64,000 nucleotides of DNA from Posidonia oceanica. Its lineage: Eukaryota; Streptophyta; Magnoliopsida; Alismatales; Posidoniaceae. Below the pieces are notes generated by a model. It did no database searches. It was not told the origin of the DNA and was given only the letters and a program-made list of their open reading frames with translations. Below are positions 10,921 through 20,885 of the stretch, piece after piece. The stretch spans positions 8,804,001 through 8,868,000 of the forward strand of contig JAZBRS010000044.1 of assembly GCA_037176725.1 (NCBI GenBank), in the 5' to 3' direction. Within the stretch, counting starts at the first letter, position 1, and every line of letters begins with the position of its first letter. The translations under genes were made by a program, and so were the position numbers.

Positions 10921-12575
10921 GCGTCCAACGTAGGACGCCAGCAGTACCTGCGTCCAACACAAAGGAAGGCACAGACGTCAAGGAACCTGCATAAATCCCT
11001 GATAAAAAGCCAAGCAAACTTGGGAACAGTTGCTAAGAGGGCTAAGAACACACATGCAAGCATGGATTAAGTAGGCATGAGAAATAACAGCATCAAGCAA
11101 GCATTAAAGCAAGGGCAGCTAAGCAGAAGCATAGGACGCAGAGCACATCTGCGTCCAACATAGGATGCAGAGTGTACCTCCGTCCAACACATAAAAGAGA
11201 CATACCAAGCTGTAAGCAAGAACTGAGCTTAGACACCACTTAAACATGCATGCAAGCTATAGAAAGCAGGCTAAACCAAAGCATGCAACGTAGATCAAGC
11301 ATGTATCATAAATAAATGCAACATTTAAGCATTAAAATATATACGAGCTAACAAAGACATTGGACGCTGGATACACCAGCGTCCAATGTAGGACGTTGTG
11401 CATTCTAGCGTCCTACACAGGAAAACAGCAAGACAAGCAAAGGCATGAAACATGGATCCAAGCTAGGATCAACACCAAACATGCATAACATGGTACCTAG
11501 AGTCATGATGGAAGCATGCTACATAAGCTCATAGAGAATAGCAATTAAATGATGGCAACATGGAAGCAAAAGAGGCAAAATAAATAAAAGACCTGTAGCG
11601 CGTCCAATGTTGGACGCTGCCTCAGGGCACGTCCAATGTTGGATGCATCAGGGTGTACGCCCAACAGGTCGGGAAGTTTTCCAGCCAAGATAAGAGGCCA
11701 AAGTGGCCAAAGTGGCAAAAAATCCCAAACAAACTTGCTAGGAAGCAAGAGTGAGTGACAACGAGCATGTCCATATGCTCAGCGCCAGAAATGGGTGGGT
11801 GGATTGCTCCACCCACCTCCTCCTCCTCGCGGCCGGTGGCCGAGGCTGTTCCGGCCAACCAAGGGGATGTGTGTGCGTGTGCGCTAGCCTATCATGCTTC
11901 CACATGCATGAGCTAGCTAGGGGTGAAGAAAACTTACCTGGTTGCGGCTCAGATGGCGTGTTTGCACTCGACCGGTGACGGGGAAGAAGTTGGCAGCTGA
12001 ACTTCGGCGAGCTCTCCAAGCACAAAGGGAAGGCCGGGAGTGGTGGCTCAAGACTAGGGAGCAGTCGTGGGAGTTCACTCAAGGTCTGGGAGGCACTCAA
12101 TTCTCTAGGGACGGGGTGTGGTGAGCTCTGGAATCCAGTGAAGTGTTGGGTTGTGAGGAGTTTTTGTGTTGGGTCCTCTGGCAATGGTAGAGGTGGGCAG
12201 GCCTTGGCAGGTGTTGGCAGGGGTCGTAGTGAGTGTGGAGGCCACGAGGGATGTCAGGTGAGTAAGTGGGGTGTGTCCGGAGGTGGCCAAAGTCACTGTG
12301 GCAAGCGGCAGTGGCAGTGAGGGTGAGGTGAGTGGGAAGTCCGCCGAGAATGAGGTGGCTTGGTGGCAGGCCGAGTTACTTGGCTTGAAGCGTAGTGGAT
12401 GGCCGTGAGGGAAGAGTAAGTGGTCAAGGGGACAGTGAGTAAGTGGGGAAGGACAACGAACAGGACGAGTGGTGAGCCAGTGGTGGTGAAGGCGATTTAC
12501 AGTCCTCGACTCGTTGGTCGCTGGCACAGGGCGCGTCCAACGTAGGACGCCGCCCATGCTCACGTCCAACAAGCC
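10921..12575. repeat. Dispersed palindromes GCGTCCAACGTWGGACGC in LTR F
   Basis: Near-perfect copies occur at 10921-10938, 11151-11168, 11379-11395, 11600-11617 and 12533-12550, with half copies (cgtccaacac or cgtccaatg) 12-25 bases downstream at 10950, 11181, 11630 and 12566. A further copy sits at 4566-4582 on the other side of G. The consensus GCGTCCAACGTTGGACGC is its own reverse complement. The surrounding sequence is not repeated, so these are dispersed modules, not a tandem array. Confidence 0.8.
11360..11386. repeat. Perfect 11-bp hairpin in LTR F
   Basis: Arms TTGGACGCTGG (11360-11370) and CCAGCGTCCAA (11376-11386) are exact reverse complements around a five-base loop ATACA. The right arm is also the left half of the palindrome at 11379-11395, so hairpin and palindrome overlap and form a compound module. 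Confidence 0.85.
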
Positions 12576-12755
12576 TGGGAGTTCAAAGGCTGTTTTTTTT
12601 TGTTTTCTGGCCTTGGGTGAAGGTTTTAGGGAGGTTTTGGGGTTTGGCGTGGTTTTAGGGTGGGTTTGAGAGAGAGAGAGAGAGCCATCCCAGAGTCCAA
12701 GTGAGCCTGCAGAAAGGTCTACTATCTTCCAAGCGATCAAAATGGGGTGTCTACA

Positions 12756-14723
12756 GACCCCATCAAGTTCCTCTTCCAGAAGCCACCCATGGTGGGCAGA
12801 TGTGTTAAGTGGCAGGTGTTGCTGTCCTAGTACGACATCACCTTCATCATGCAAAGATCCATGAAGGGTCAAGCCATGGCAGATCATCTTGCTGATTTTC
12901 CCCTACCTAAGTACCAGCCTCTCTAGACGCAGTTCCTGGACGAGGACATCCTTTTTGCAATGGAGGATTCTGATGAAAAGGACCCTGAGGACTTTGAGCA
13001 GTGGCAGCTGTACTTTGATGGCATTGTCAACAAGAAGGGCCGAGGCGTAGGCACAGTGCTGATAACGCCGTAGGGACAAATGATCCCTTTTGCAAGGAAG
13101 CTGATCTTCAAATGCACCAACAATGAAGTAGAGTATGAAGCGTGCATCCTGGGATTGAAGGTCGCACTTGAGCATAAGGCACAGAAGTTGCATGTGCACG
13201 GCGATGCCGTGCTAGTGATCTCTTAAGTGAATGGCGACTAGAAGACAAAGGATCCAAAGCTTGTGCCATATCACGAACACCTGCTGAAGCTGATAGAGGA
13301 ATTTGAAACCATCTACTTCACATACATGAACAGAGTAAGGAACGCATATGCTGATGCATTGGCAACCCTGGCATTCTGGCTTAGCATATCTGAAGACCGT
13401 GCAGTGGATGTATCAATTACCCGCATAGAGTAGCCTACACATTGCATGAGTATAGAAGAGGCAGATCCAGCAGAAGAATAGCCATGGTACCATAACATCA
13501 AGGCCTTCCTGGAATATGGTAGCCTCCCGCCTGGCACCTCAGCAGTAGATAAAAGAACTTTGACGCGTCTGGCGTTGAAGTATGTGTTAGGAGCAGGGTA
13601 GTTATACAGAAAATCCTACAATCAAATGCTCCTACGCTGCCTGAACAAGTCGGAGGCTGACACGCTAATGCTTCAAGTGCATGCAGGGACCTGTGGCCCG
13701 CATATGAATAGCTTCCTCCTGGCCAAGAAGATCATGCTCCAAGGCTACTTCTGGTTAACCATGGAAGCAGACTGCTACCAGTTCGTGCGTAGATGCCAAA
13801 ACTACTGGATACATGGTAACTTTATTCGTGCTCCCCCACAACAACTGCACAACATGTCATCACCATGGCCCTTCTCTACCTGGGGGATTGATGTCATCGG
13901 CGCTATACACCCTGCTGCTTCAAATGGTCATCGCTTCATTTTGGTGGCGATCGACTACTTTACTAAGTGGGTGGAAGCAGCCTCTTACAAGGCTGTCACA
14001 ACCGCAGTGATAGAGAAATTTATCAAAAACAACATCGTCGCCCGATATGGGGTCCCACACTCCCTCATCTCTGATAACGGGATGAACTTCATCGCCAAGA
14101 GGACCGAAGAGTACCTACAGAACCTCAAGATCAAGCATCACGGGTCCTCGCCCTATCGGCCGCAGATGAACGGAGCACTAGAATCTACCAACAAGAACAT
14201 TGTGAAGATCATGGAGAAGATGGTAGAAACCCACAAGGACTGGCATGACAAGCTTCCGTACGCACTCTAGGCGTACAGGCCATCAGTCCGGACCTCAACG
14301 GGAGCCACCCCGTACTCACTGGTGTACGGAATGGAGGTGGTGCTGCCCGTCGAAGTGGAGATCCCCTTACTATGGATCCTACGAGAAACTGAGCTAGAGG
14401 AGGCAGAATGGGTCGAAGATCGCTGCGTCCAGTTGAACCTGATTGACGAGCGCAGGCTGCAAGCTATGCACAATGCTCATTGTTACCAGCAGTGGATGGC
14501 CTGAGCATACCTGAAGAAAGTTCAGCCTAGAAGCTTCCAACTAGGGGATCTTGTTCTGCGGGCCATTCACCTACCTGACGGTCGAGGCAAATTCTGACCC
14601 AACTGGCGCAGCCCCTTTGTGGTCAAGCAGACATTCTCAGGCAGCGCAGCAGTTCTTAAGGACATGGACTAAGTTGAACAGTCGGAGCCGGTCAACTCAT
14701 GCTACCTCAAGAAGTACTATTAG
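12756..14723 (+). pseudogene. Decayed RNase H and integrase of element H
   Basis: A single frame of 656 codons without any frameshift, with 12 internal stops (TAG at 12828, 12924, 13071, 13239, 13431, 13479, 13599, 14268; TAA at 13224 and 14670; TGA at 14502 and 14595). It begins with DPIKFLFQKP of the reverse transcriptase C-terminal part. RNase H follows with its acidic residues in YFDG, NNEVEYEA, HGDAV and NAYADALA. The integrase has an HHCC zinc finger whose last Cys is Tyr (CQNYW), then the core with D in WGIDVIG, D in ISDNG and E in GALESTNK. Typical of the plant Tat/Athila side of Ty3/gypsy. It reaches a TAG at 14721. F interrupts it at its 5' end. Confidence 0.92.
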
Positions 14724-16154
14724 TAGCTCGAGGCGACCCTTACTTTGCAGATCCCTTCTTCTCTGTTCCATCTCTTGCATTTCCACCTCTGTACATCTTC
14801 ATGCATCTCTCCTTGTCCTATCTCTTGCATTTTCACCATTATAAATCTCCATACATTTCTCCCTTCTCAAGCATATCTCATTCGAAAGTCAAAAAAAAAA
14901 AATCAATCATGCATTATAATCAACCCGATGATGAAATCGGAAGTGCTTGCCTGTTCTGGAAGAAGTCTACCCTACCTCACCTGATACTACTTAGATGTCC
15001 TAACCAGTGAGGGAGCCACCACTCAATGAGTACAGGTGAAATGCCCAAACCCCCTAGGACTTACACCTCTAGAGGGAGATAAAATGCTAGGGTATAAGCG
15101 AGAGTGTGAGCTAAAAAAGAATGCATGTCTAAGCCTGGGCACAAAAGAAAAGAAAAAGAATAGAAGGTGAAGACAGAAGTCGGCCCTAGAGATAGAGGTG
15201 TGCAGTACAACCCTGTCCCTCCAAATTACTTTGGAGAGGATTCGAACTTCACACTTGGAAATCTACAAGCCCTCCAAGGCCTAGCCGCCCTATCTCAAAA
15301 CCAGGTGCCCATTACATCTAAATCAGGGACAGCAGAAACCTGCGTGCCAAAAAAAAAAAAAAAAAGAAGAAGAAGAAAAAAAAAAAGGGGGGGAAAAAGA
15401 AAAAAGAAGAAAGAGAAAAAAAAAAGACAAACAAAGAAAGGGTTGGACAAAAGTCAACCTTAGAAATAAAGGCAAGCAGCGTGATCCTGCCCCTTTTACT
15501 TACCTTAGAGAGGAATCAAAGATCAAGCCTGTAGAATACACAAATTCCGTGGGGCCTAGCCACCTTTGTCTAATAGCAGCTCCCCAGTCTCAAAACCAGG
15601 TGCCCATTACCTCCAAGCCAGGGATAGGAGAAACCTGCACACCTATGTGGGAGCAAACAAGAAAAGAAAAGAGTAAGTGTAAGTCCTTGAGAGTTTGGCA
15701 TGGAGCCTGTCCTCACTACACCACCACCTAAACACCACCAACACCCTTTCCGGAGTGCCACCAACAAGTTAGGAGTCTGAGTAGAGTCCAGTGAGGTTAG
15801 GGACCACTCTCTTCCTCTGCAGCAGGCGCTAAGCACTCCATATGCTGAGGGTAATTCACATCCATCATGAATCATGCATATATCCACAGCACCAATCATT
15901 CCTTCTCTTCTATCATTCCGCTCTGCGAGACTTGCCTCAGCACTAAGATAGTACTCTTACTGAGTACATGTTGACCTCCTTCGAGCTACGCTAGTCCAGA
16001 GCTCCTACCAGCTCTTTCTTATGCAACTTTGCCCCATGCAGGCGAAACCCCTTGGCTCGAATGTGCTTAGTTTCTGCGATTTGAATGCTAGCTATTAACA
16101 TATTGAACTGCTTTACTAGCTTTGAAATCTACTTCCTTGACAGCCAGTGATTAT
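14724..16154 (+). other. Noncoding 3' region of H after integrase
   Basis: No open frame with a known domain. Contains a duplicated 180-190-bp unit separated by a purine tract, then unremarkable sequence. In Tat-type elements the space between integrase and 3' LTR is long and variable and may carry an extra ORF; here that ORF follows after insertion A. Confidence 0.6.
15174..15642 (+). repeat. Direct duplication around a 79-base purine tract
   Basis: Unit 1 (15174-15349) and unit 2 (15447-15642) share AGAAGTCGGCC/AAAGTCAACC, TAGAGATAGAGG/TAGAAATAAAGG, ggagaggattcgaac/agagaggaatcaaag, CTCAAAACCAGGTGCCCATT and GAAACCTGC. Between them 15349-15427 is all purine, made of A runs, AAG repeats and a G7. 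Confidence 0.75.
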
Positions 16155-17519
16155 TGTGGATGTGAATTTTGGGGGGCGTTTATGATGAAGATAACAACGC
16201 TTCCACGACGTTGTTAACTTTGTTGTGATCACCACTTATGAATGGGTGGACAAGGCGCCTAGGAAGATGTAGGTGATGTGGGTACTCAGTTCACTGGATC
16301 GACGGCAAGATGTCGTCTAGTGGCTTCCTTGTGTTTACGTGAGCGTTTTCCTTTTCCTTCAAAACAAATAAAAAACAAGAGATCTAGATAAGTTTGTGTG
16401 TAGTAAATGATAATAAGAAGAAAACAGAGAATAATATAGACAAATGAATCTAATACCAACCGGGGGTTGTTCCCCACATGCTTATGCTATGGGTCCTATG
16501 TTAAGGAATGCAATAATGAAATGTAATAAAAAATGATTGGAGGAAGATACTCCCTTCACCCTCGTGCTATATACAGTGGAGTAAGGAAGTGGAGGCACGG
16601 TTGGAGCTCCGGCTAGGCTCAAGATCTCTGGGATCGAAGTTGGGACGTGGTGATCTCTGGGATCGATAATGGAGGCTAGGGTTTTTCTCTTAGAAGATTA
16701 CTCTCTCTCTCTAAATGTGGACTCCTTAAAACCCTAAAATTGGCCGTCTTAAACCCTAAAATTCCCTAAAATTGCCTCCCCTCGAGCACTGAATCACGAG
16801 GCCTTTTTATAGGTTCGTGGGACACGAGTGGCTCAACCCTAGGAAGGTTCTAGAAGTTTCTAGAAGAACACTGATTTTTAGAGTTAGTCGCCGCATAGGG
16901 GGCGACTGGCACAAATATCTCCCGAATAGATAGAGGAAATGCCGTGGAAATACCACGTGACCAGGTCAGCAGAGTCTACGTTAGCTAGTCGCCGCATATA
17001 GTGGCGCCTAGCTGTAATACTATTCCAGTAACTAAAAATATTTGTTTCTGATTTTTAGGAGATTCTAAGGGATTGGATTTTGATTTTTAGGGATTTGATT
17101 AGCACATTAAAACATGTTAAAAATCAAGATATTTGTTTTGAAGCCACCACTCTGGGAGGCAACTAGCTAGGTCTTTTGCATTTTTACCCTGTCTTTTAAG
17201 TTAGATCTAGAAAACTCGATAAAAGCCTAGAAAACTTCAGAGGTCTCATGAAATCATAAAAACGTCTTCTTTAACTCAAATCTGCCATTGATGTGAGTGG
17301 GATAAAGTATGCTCAAGGTACTCGGACTTGCCACAAGTCTGAGTGCGTTAGCTATGCCACAGCCAATAACCTTGAGCTAAGTAAAATCAAGCATTGTTTT
17401 TAAGTGAATCATGAAAACTCCGGAAAAATATGTTATTAAGCCTTAGTTATGTGATCTAGGTGCCTCAGAAGTTCCTATCCTCTATGAACTCTGGGAAATG
17501 CGAAAATGAGATATCTACA
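16155..17519 (-). repeat. 3' LTR of element A
   Basis: Minus-strand sequence starts TGTAGATATCTCATTTTCGC and ends ACATCCACA. It is 1365 bp against 1619 bp for the 5' LTR; the difference is one deletion of about 254 bp at the place corresponding to 25500-25754. A TATA-like CCTATAAAAAGGC is at 16802-16813 on the minus strand. A hairpin AGTCGCC/GGCGACT lies at about 16887-16908. Confidence 0.9.
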
Positions 17520-17523
17520 GATG

Positions 17524-17532
17524 CCCCCCCTT
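17524..17532 (-). other. Polypurine tract of element A
   Basis: Minus strand AAGGGGGGG followed by CATC and then the 3' LTR TGTAGATATC. Position just upstream of the 3' LTR fits the primer for plus-strand DNA synthesis. The same place in B has AAGGAGGGA. Confidence 0.75.
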
Positions 17533-19889
17533 GGAGTTGATCTTGGAATAAGATCGAATCCAAGGTAAGAACAAATGTCCCATTGAGCATTTCCTGAGAA
17601 GGGGAGCTCCATCTCAAACAATCCGCCACTAGGGATGAAAAAAGATAAATAAAAAAGAAAGAATGGGTGAACTGACTCGGTGTCGGGAGATTGCCGAATG
17701 GCCGAGTGGTTCAATTAATTGCTGTCATATTGAAGACTCAGGCATGGAGGGGTCAAGTTGGTGCTGTGTGTCGCAGCTGATGTCAAGACCTGTCAACCAT
17801 GTAAAGATATACTTCAACGAGGTAGAAGCTAGGGAGGAGATCGTGGGATGTGACCCTTACACAATCGAAAAGGAGTGCTCTTGTGGCATCTTGTTTGAGA
17901 TTTTACTCGGATTGGAATTGATAGAAGGATTGATAGGAACTAGGTTGGCTCCAAGAGAATCACATGTCCTAAGGGTTTCTAACACTCTTGAAGGTCATTT
18001 GGCTCTGTCCGTGCTCCACTTCCAATGATATGAGAAAATGCATGGTTGCATGATTCAAGCAAACAAATGCAAATGCAAGTCAACATACGATGCAATGAAT
18101 GGTCCATATGCTAGGTTAGGCCGGTAGGGTACGGTTGGTCCCAAACTATATGGACATATGCAAAATGAATGAATGCAATTTGTTGTGGTCAAGTGTTTTC
18201 CGTCCTTGAGTGTGACCAATACTCTCAGGAAAGGACTGTCGTCCCACAACTCGACTTGGCAAAATAAAGGAGTTCTATGATTAAAGAACCGGGTGAGGGA
18301 GTGAACCCTTCCTTTGCCAAACCGAGGTTTGCCTTTTAGTCAAAGCACATGTGCCTTTGCACACTATATGAGCCCCTTAGGCTTGAGCTCATTCTTTATG
18401 TTGAGATGTATACCTGTACACTTAACAAAAGATGTTAGTAATCATAGGTGAACCTTTCCCAATTCCTAGGGCGATTGACTAAGTTATACTTGTATAGGAG
18501 ATAAAGTAATCCCTTAATCAACATGCTTGAGAACTAGGGGGAGGGAATTAGTCTTGGCCTGAACTGAGAGATGGAAAATCAGAGCCCAGTAGACACCGAT
18601 TGTGAGTCATCCGTAGATGCTGTAAAGATTATTACAGAAGCAAATGTCTTTGTTGAGAAAAGCACACCCAAGCCGTAAGACACGCTTGAGTAGGACATTA
18701 TCTCCAAATCCGAGGTGAATGATTTTTGCATCACTGGCCAGACTAATTCCAGTTTTCCTACTTACTAAGTTTTCACTTGTATGTTGGGTGGATGGTGCTT
18801 CTTTTGGTTGATTTGGATTTTCTAATTTTTTGATTTTTTTGGTGTTTTTGATTTTCTGATTTTTTTTTGCTATTTTGGGTTTTTTGATTTTTGGTATTTT
18901 GGATTTTCTGATTTTTTGGATTGATGAGTGCAGTCACAATCGTCTACTTATAGATTTTTGCAGTATTGCCTTACATCATCTAGGGTGAGAAAACTTCCCT
19001 TCTAACATGCCTTGTCTTTTGAGAACTTAGGACCTCATACTAGCCTTGGTTTAATTGTTGTCTCCTTCATTTAATCAGTCCCTCAACTTCTAGGATTCCC
19101 TGCCCCTTGTCTGTGGGTGAGATAGGTGGATGAGGCTTGAAGTACAGTAAGCTCTCAACTTTGGCTTGGGTTTGAGTTCGGCTTGCCTGTTTTGTGCCTT
19201 TTAATTTTTCTAGGATTCTTTTCTTGATTTATGGACAGCTTTCTTTGCTGCCTTCTTTTCACTCTTTGGACAACTCTTTGCTGACCTCTTTTATTGTCTT
19301 TTGGACAGTCTTTTATTGCTTTTTCTCACTTGGACAGCTTCTTTCCTCTCTTATTTGGACAACTTCTTTGCTGCCATCTTTTATGGGCGCTTTATTTGGT
19401 GAACAGCTCATACCACTAGCCTTTGCTCCGAGCTTGCCTTTCTCTTACCTCCCCGTGCAAGTGTATGTGCAGACAAGACAAGGTTAAGGTTTCCTTAGTT
19501 GTTCAGTTTCTTTTCTTTCTGGGATACAACTTTCTTTCCTTGGCTAGGTTTCAGTCTTTGGTTCCTTCTAGACTTTGGCATGCTAATTAAGGGTGTATTG
19601 TATGTAACTCCCATGGATTTAAAGATGCCTTTAGGTTGTTACAACCAGTGGTTGGACCTTCCCTGGGTGTCACGGTCTTTGCTTAGGAAACCTCAGATAA
19701 TATTTTGGCAACTCTACTTAATGCTTTAAGTTGTTGGGTATGGTCCACATTCATCAATCATTTTTATTATTTTATTTATTACTTATAATCTAACTTAGCA
19801 TTAGAGATAAATAAAGAACAATAAAGGAAAGTAGAGCACGGAAAGGAAAAAGTCTTGTTTACATGCTTTAATTGAATTAACCACTGCCC
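17533..19889 (-). other. Noncoding 3' region of element A
   Basis: About 2.35 kb without a domain-bearing ORF, homologous in reverse complement to 46067-48447 of B and, near the LTR, to 58517-58950 of D. It holds a T-rich low-complexity block at 18800-18930 and, at about 19230-19400, five or six degenerate units of about 33 bp around TTTGGACAGCTTCTTTGCTG. Open frames here on either strand are by-products. Confidence 0.75.
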
Positions 19890-20477
19890 TCAGTCGGGTT
19901 CAGTGGAACTTCGCACCTCCCTTCCCAAATGAGGGGGCTTACCTAAGGGGTGATCGCGGAAGTCTGCCCCTGGTGTGTAGTAGTCAGGTGCTTGTGGCAC
20001 ATATTCTTGTCTTTCCTTTGGTTTGCGCCCAGTCCTTGCTTTCAGAGGGTCAGAGTTGGACTCATTCTGACCCGTTCCAGGCAGTGTGCCCCTGGTGGCT
20101 TTGTCTTGGAGTGAGGTTATCAGATTTCCTCCTCCTTTTGAAATGTGACTACAGACGGATTCTGTAATAACCTCTCCTTTATGAACACAGTGTTCATGAC
20201 TGCCCCTAGTGTGTCCTATTGTAGGATCGGGCGGTTTGGGAGGAGGATCAACTCTTGCTTGTGCTGCTGGGAGCGGTGAGTTGAGTATGTCGTACTAGTC
20301 TGAGTCAGCATACTCATCGTAGATGGATGACTGGTCTTCTTCTATTAGGTCCTGAAACATCTGAGAGTCCACTGTCTCCTCGTCGGGCCAGTGATCGATC
20401 CATCCACCCATCGGCCATCCATTGTGTGATGAGGGACCCGACTCTGGTGGAGCGGGTTTCCATTCTACCCCTGAACC
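19890..20477 (-). pseudogene. Tail ORF after protease in element A
   Basis: In the minus strand, after the protease stop, conceptual reading gives segments such as DLIEEDQSSIYDEYADSD, LPAAQARVDPPPKPPDP and SHEHCVHKGE, ending in STEPD and a stop at 19890. The same segments in the same order occur in B (45422-46066), so this was coding in the ancestor. No domain is recognised. It may be the remnant of a linker before polymerase, or a gag-like C-terminal extension kept by this non-autonomous family. Confidence 0.6.
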
Positions 20478-20885
20478 CTACCTGTGATCAGCCCTGACAA
20501 TGATTACTTCCCCTTGATGTCTGAATTTGAGTGATTGGTGCACCAGGGATGGTATAACGCCAATCTCGGCTAACCAGGGCCTTCCTAGGATCAATGGTTC
20601 AGCTAGGTCTTCCTCCATCACTATGACTAGTGTAGCGCTAGTGAGGGGGCCTATGGTAACATCCATTTGGATAGTCCCAATCGCTTCCTTTTTACTTTTA
20701 TCATAAGCCGTGCAGGCGAAGCGACATTTGGTGATCTTGTTTTCTTCTATGCCTAGGAAATTCAGGGTGGACAGGGAACACAGACTCTTGCTAGCACCAG
20801 TATCAATAAGTACTCTAGGGAGAGAACATTTATCAATGTCTATAGTAATGATTAATGAGCGTGAGTGCTCTTCCGGTGCAGGCAA
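20478..20885 (-). pseudogene. Retropepsin-type aspartic protease of element A
   Basis: 135 codons open without interruption. The catalytic motif LIDTGASKSLCS is followed about 70 residues later by LILGRPWL, the paired signature of retroviral-type aspartic proteases in Ty3/gypsy elements. It lies in the same frame as the preceding gag part and is separated from it only by a TAG at 20886. In copy B this domain is missing. It would release gag products from the polyprotein. It is listed as a pseudogene because the upstream gag is broken, though the protease itself keeps its key residues. Confidence 0.88.

Larger units (their letters stand above)
1..12755 (-). mobile_element. Element F: Tat/Ogre-like Ty3/gypsy retrotransposon, 5' part
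   Basis: Read on the minus strand, this is a 5' LTR (12755 down to 3695), a primer binding site, a long leader and a decayed gag, after which the element leaves the window at base 1. The LTR starts TGTAGACACCCC at 12755 and sits abruptly inside the reverse transcriptase/RNase H reading frame of element H, so F inserted into H. The base run gaccc at 12756-12760 would be one half of its target duplication; the other half is outside the window. Another LTR (G) is nested inside the F LTR. Assignment to the Tat/Ogre group rests on the PBS, the long LTR with the GGTGTTAGGCACC block (reverse complement) and similarity of layout to H and J. Confidence 0.8.
3695..12755 (-). repeat. 5' LTR of element F, interrupted by G
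   Basis: The LTR runs from TGTAGACACCCCATTTTG (reverse complement at 12755) to ...GGGCATTCACA at 3695. Removing the nested LTR G leaves roughly 3.2 kb. It holds the conserved LTR block at 3810-3960 and many short palindromes related to GCGTCCAACGTTGGACGC, found on both sides of G, which shows that the two flanks are one LTR. Long antisense ORFs at 11738-12887 are GC- and proline-biased and match no family; they are not treated as genes. Confidence 0.7.
12756..16154 (+). mobile_element. Element H, pol and 3' region left of insertion A
   Basis: Plus-strand Ty3/gypsy element. Its 5' part lies left of the window beyond insertion F. This segment holds the end of the reverse transcriptase, RNase H and integrase, then a noncoding 3' region. 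It is cut at 16154 by element A, with the duplicated target ATTAT at 16150-16154 and 26125-26129, and resumes at 26125. Confidence 0.85.

Noticed and set aside
11738..12887. Antisense ORFs of 148 and 260 codons as a gene
   Set aside because: They lie in the GC-rich part of LTR F, cross the LTR boundary at 12755 into H, are Pro/Thr/Leu-rich and carry no domain.
12756..14723. Recoded TAG codons or programmed readthrough
   Set aside because: TAG is the stop of the intact GT61 gene here, TAA and TGA also interrupt the same frame, and the changes fit cytosine deamination. No alternative code is needed.
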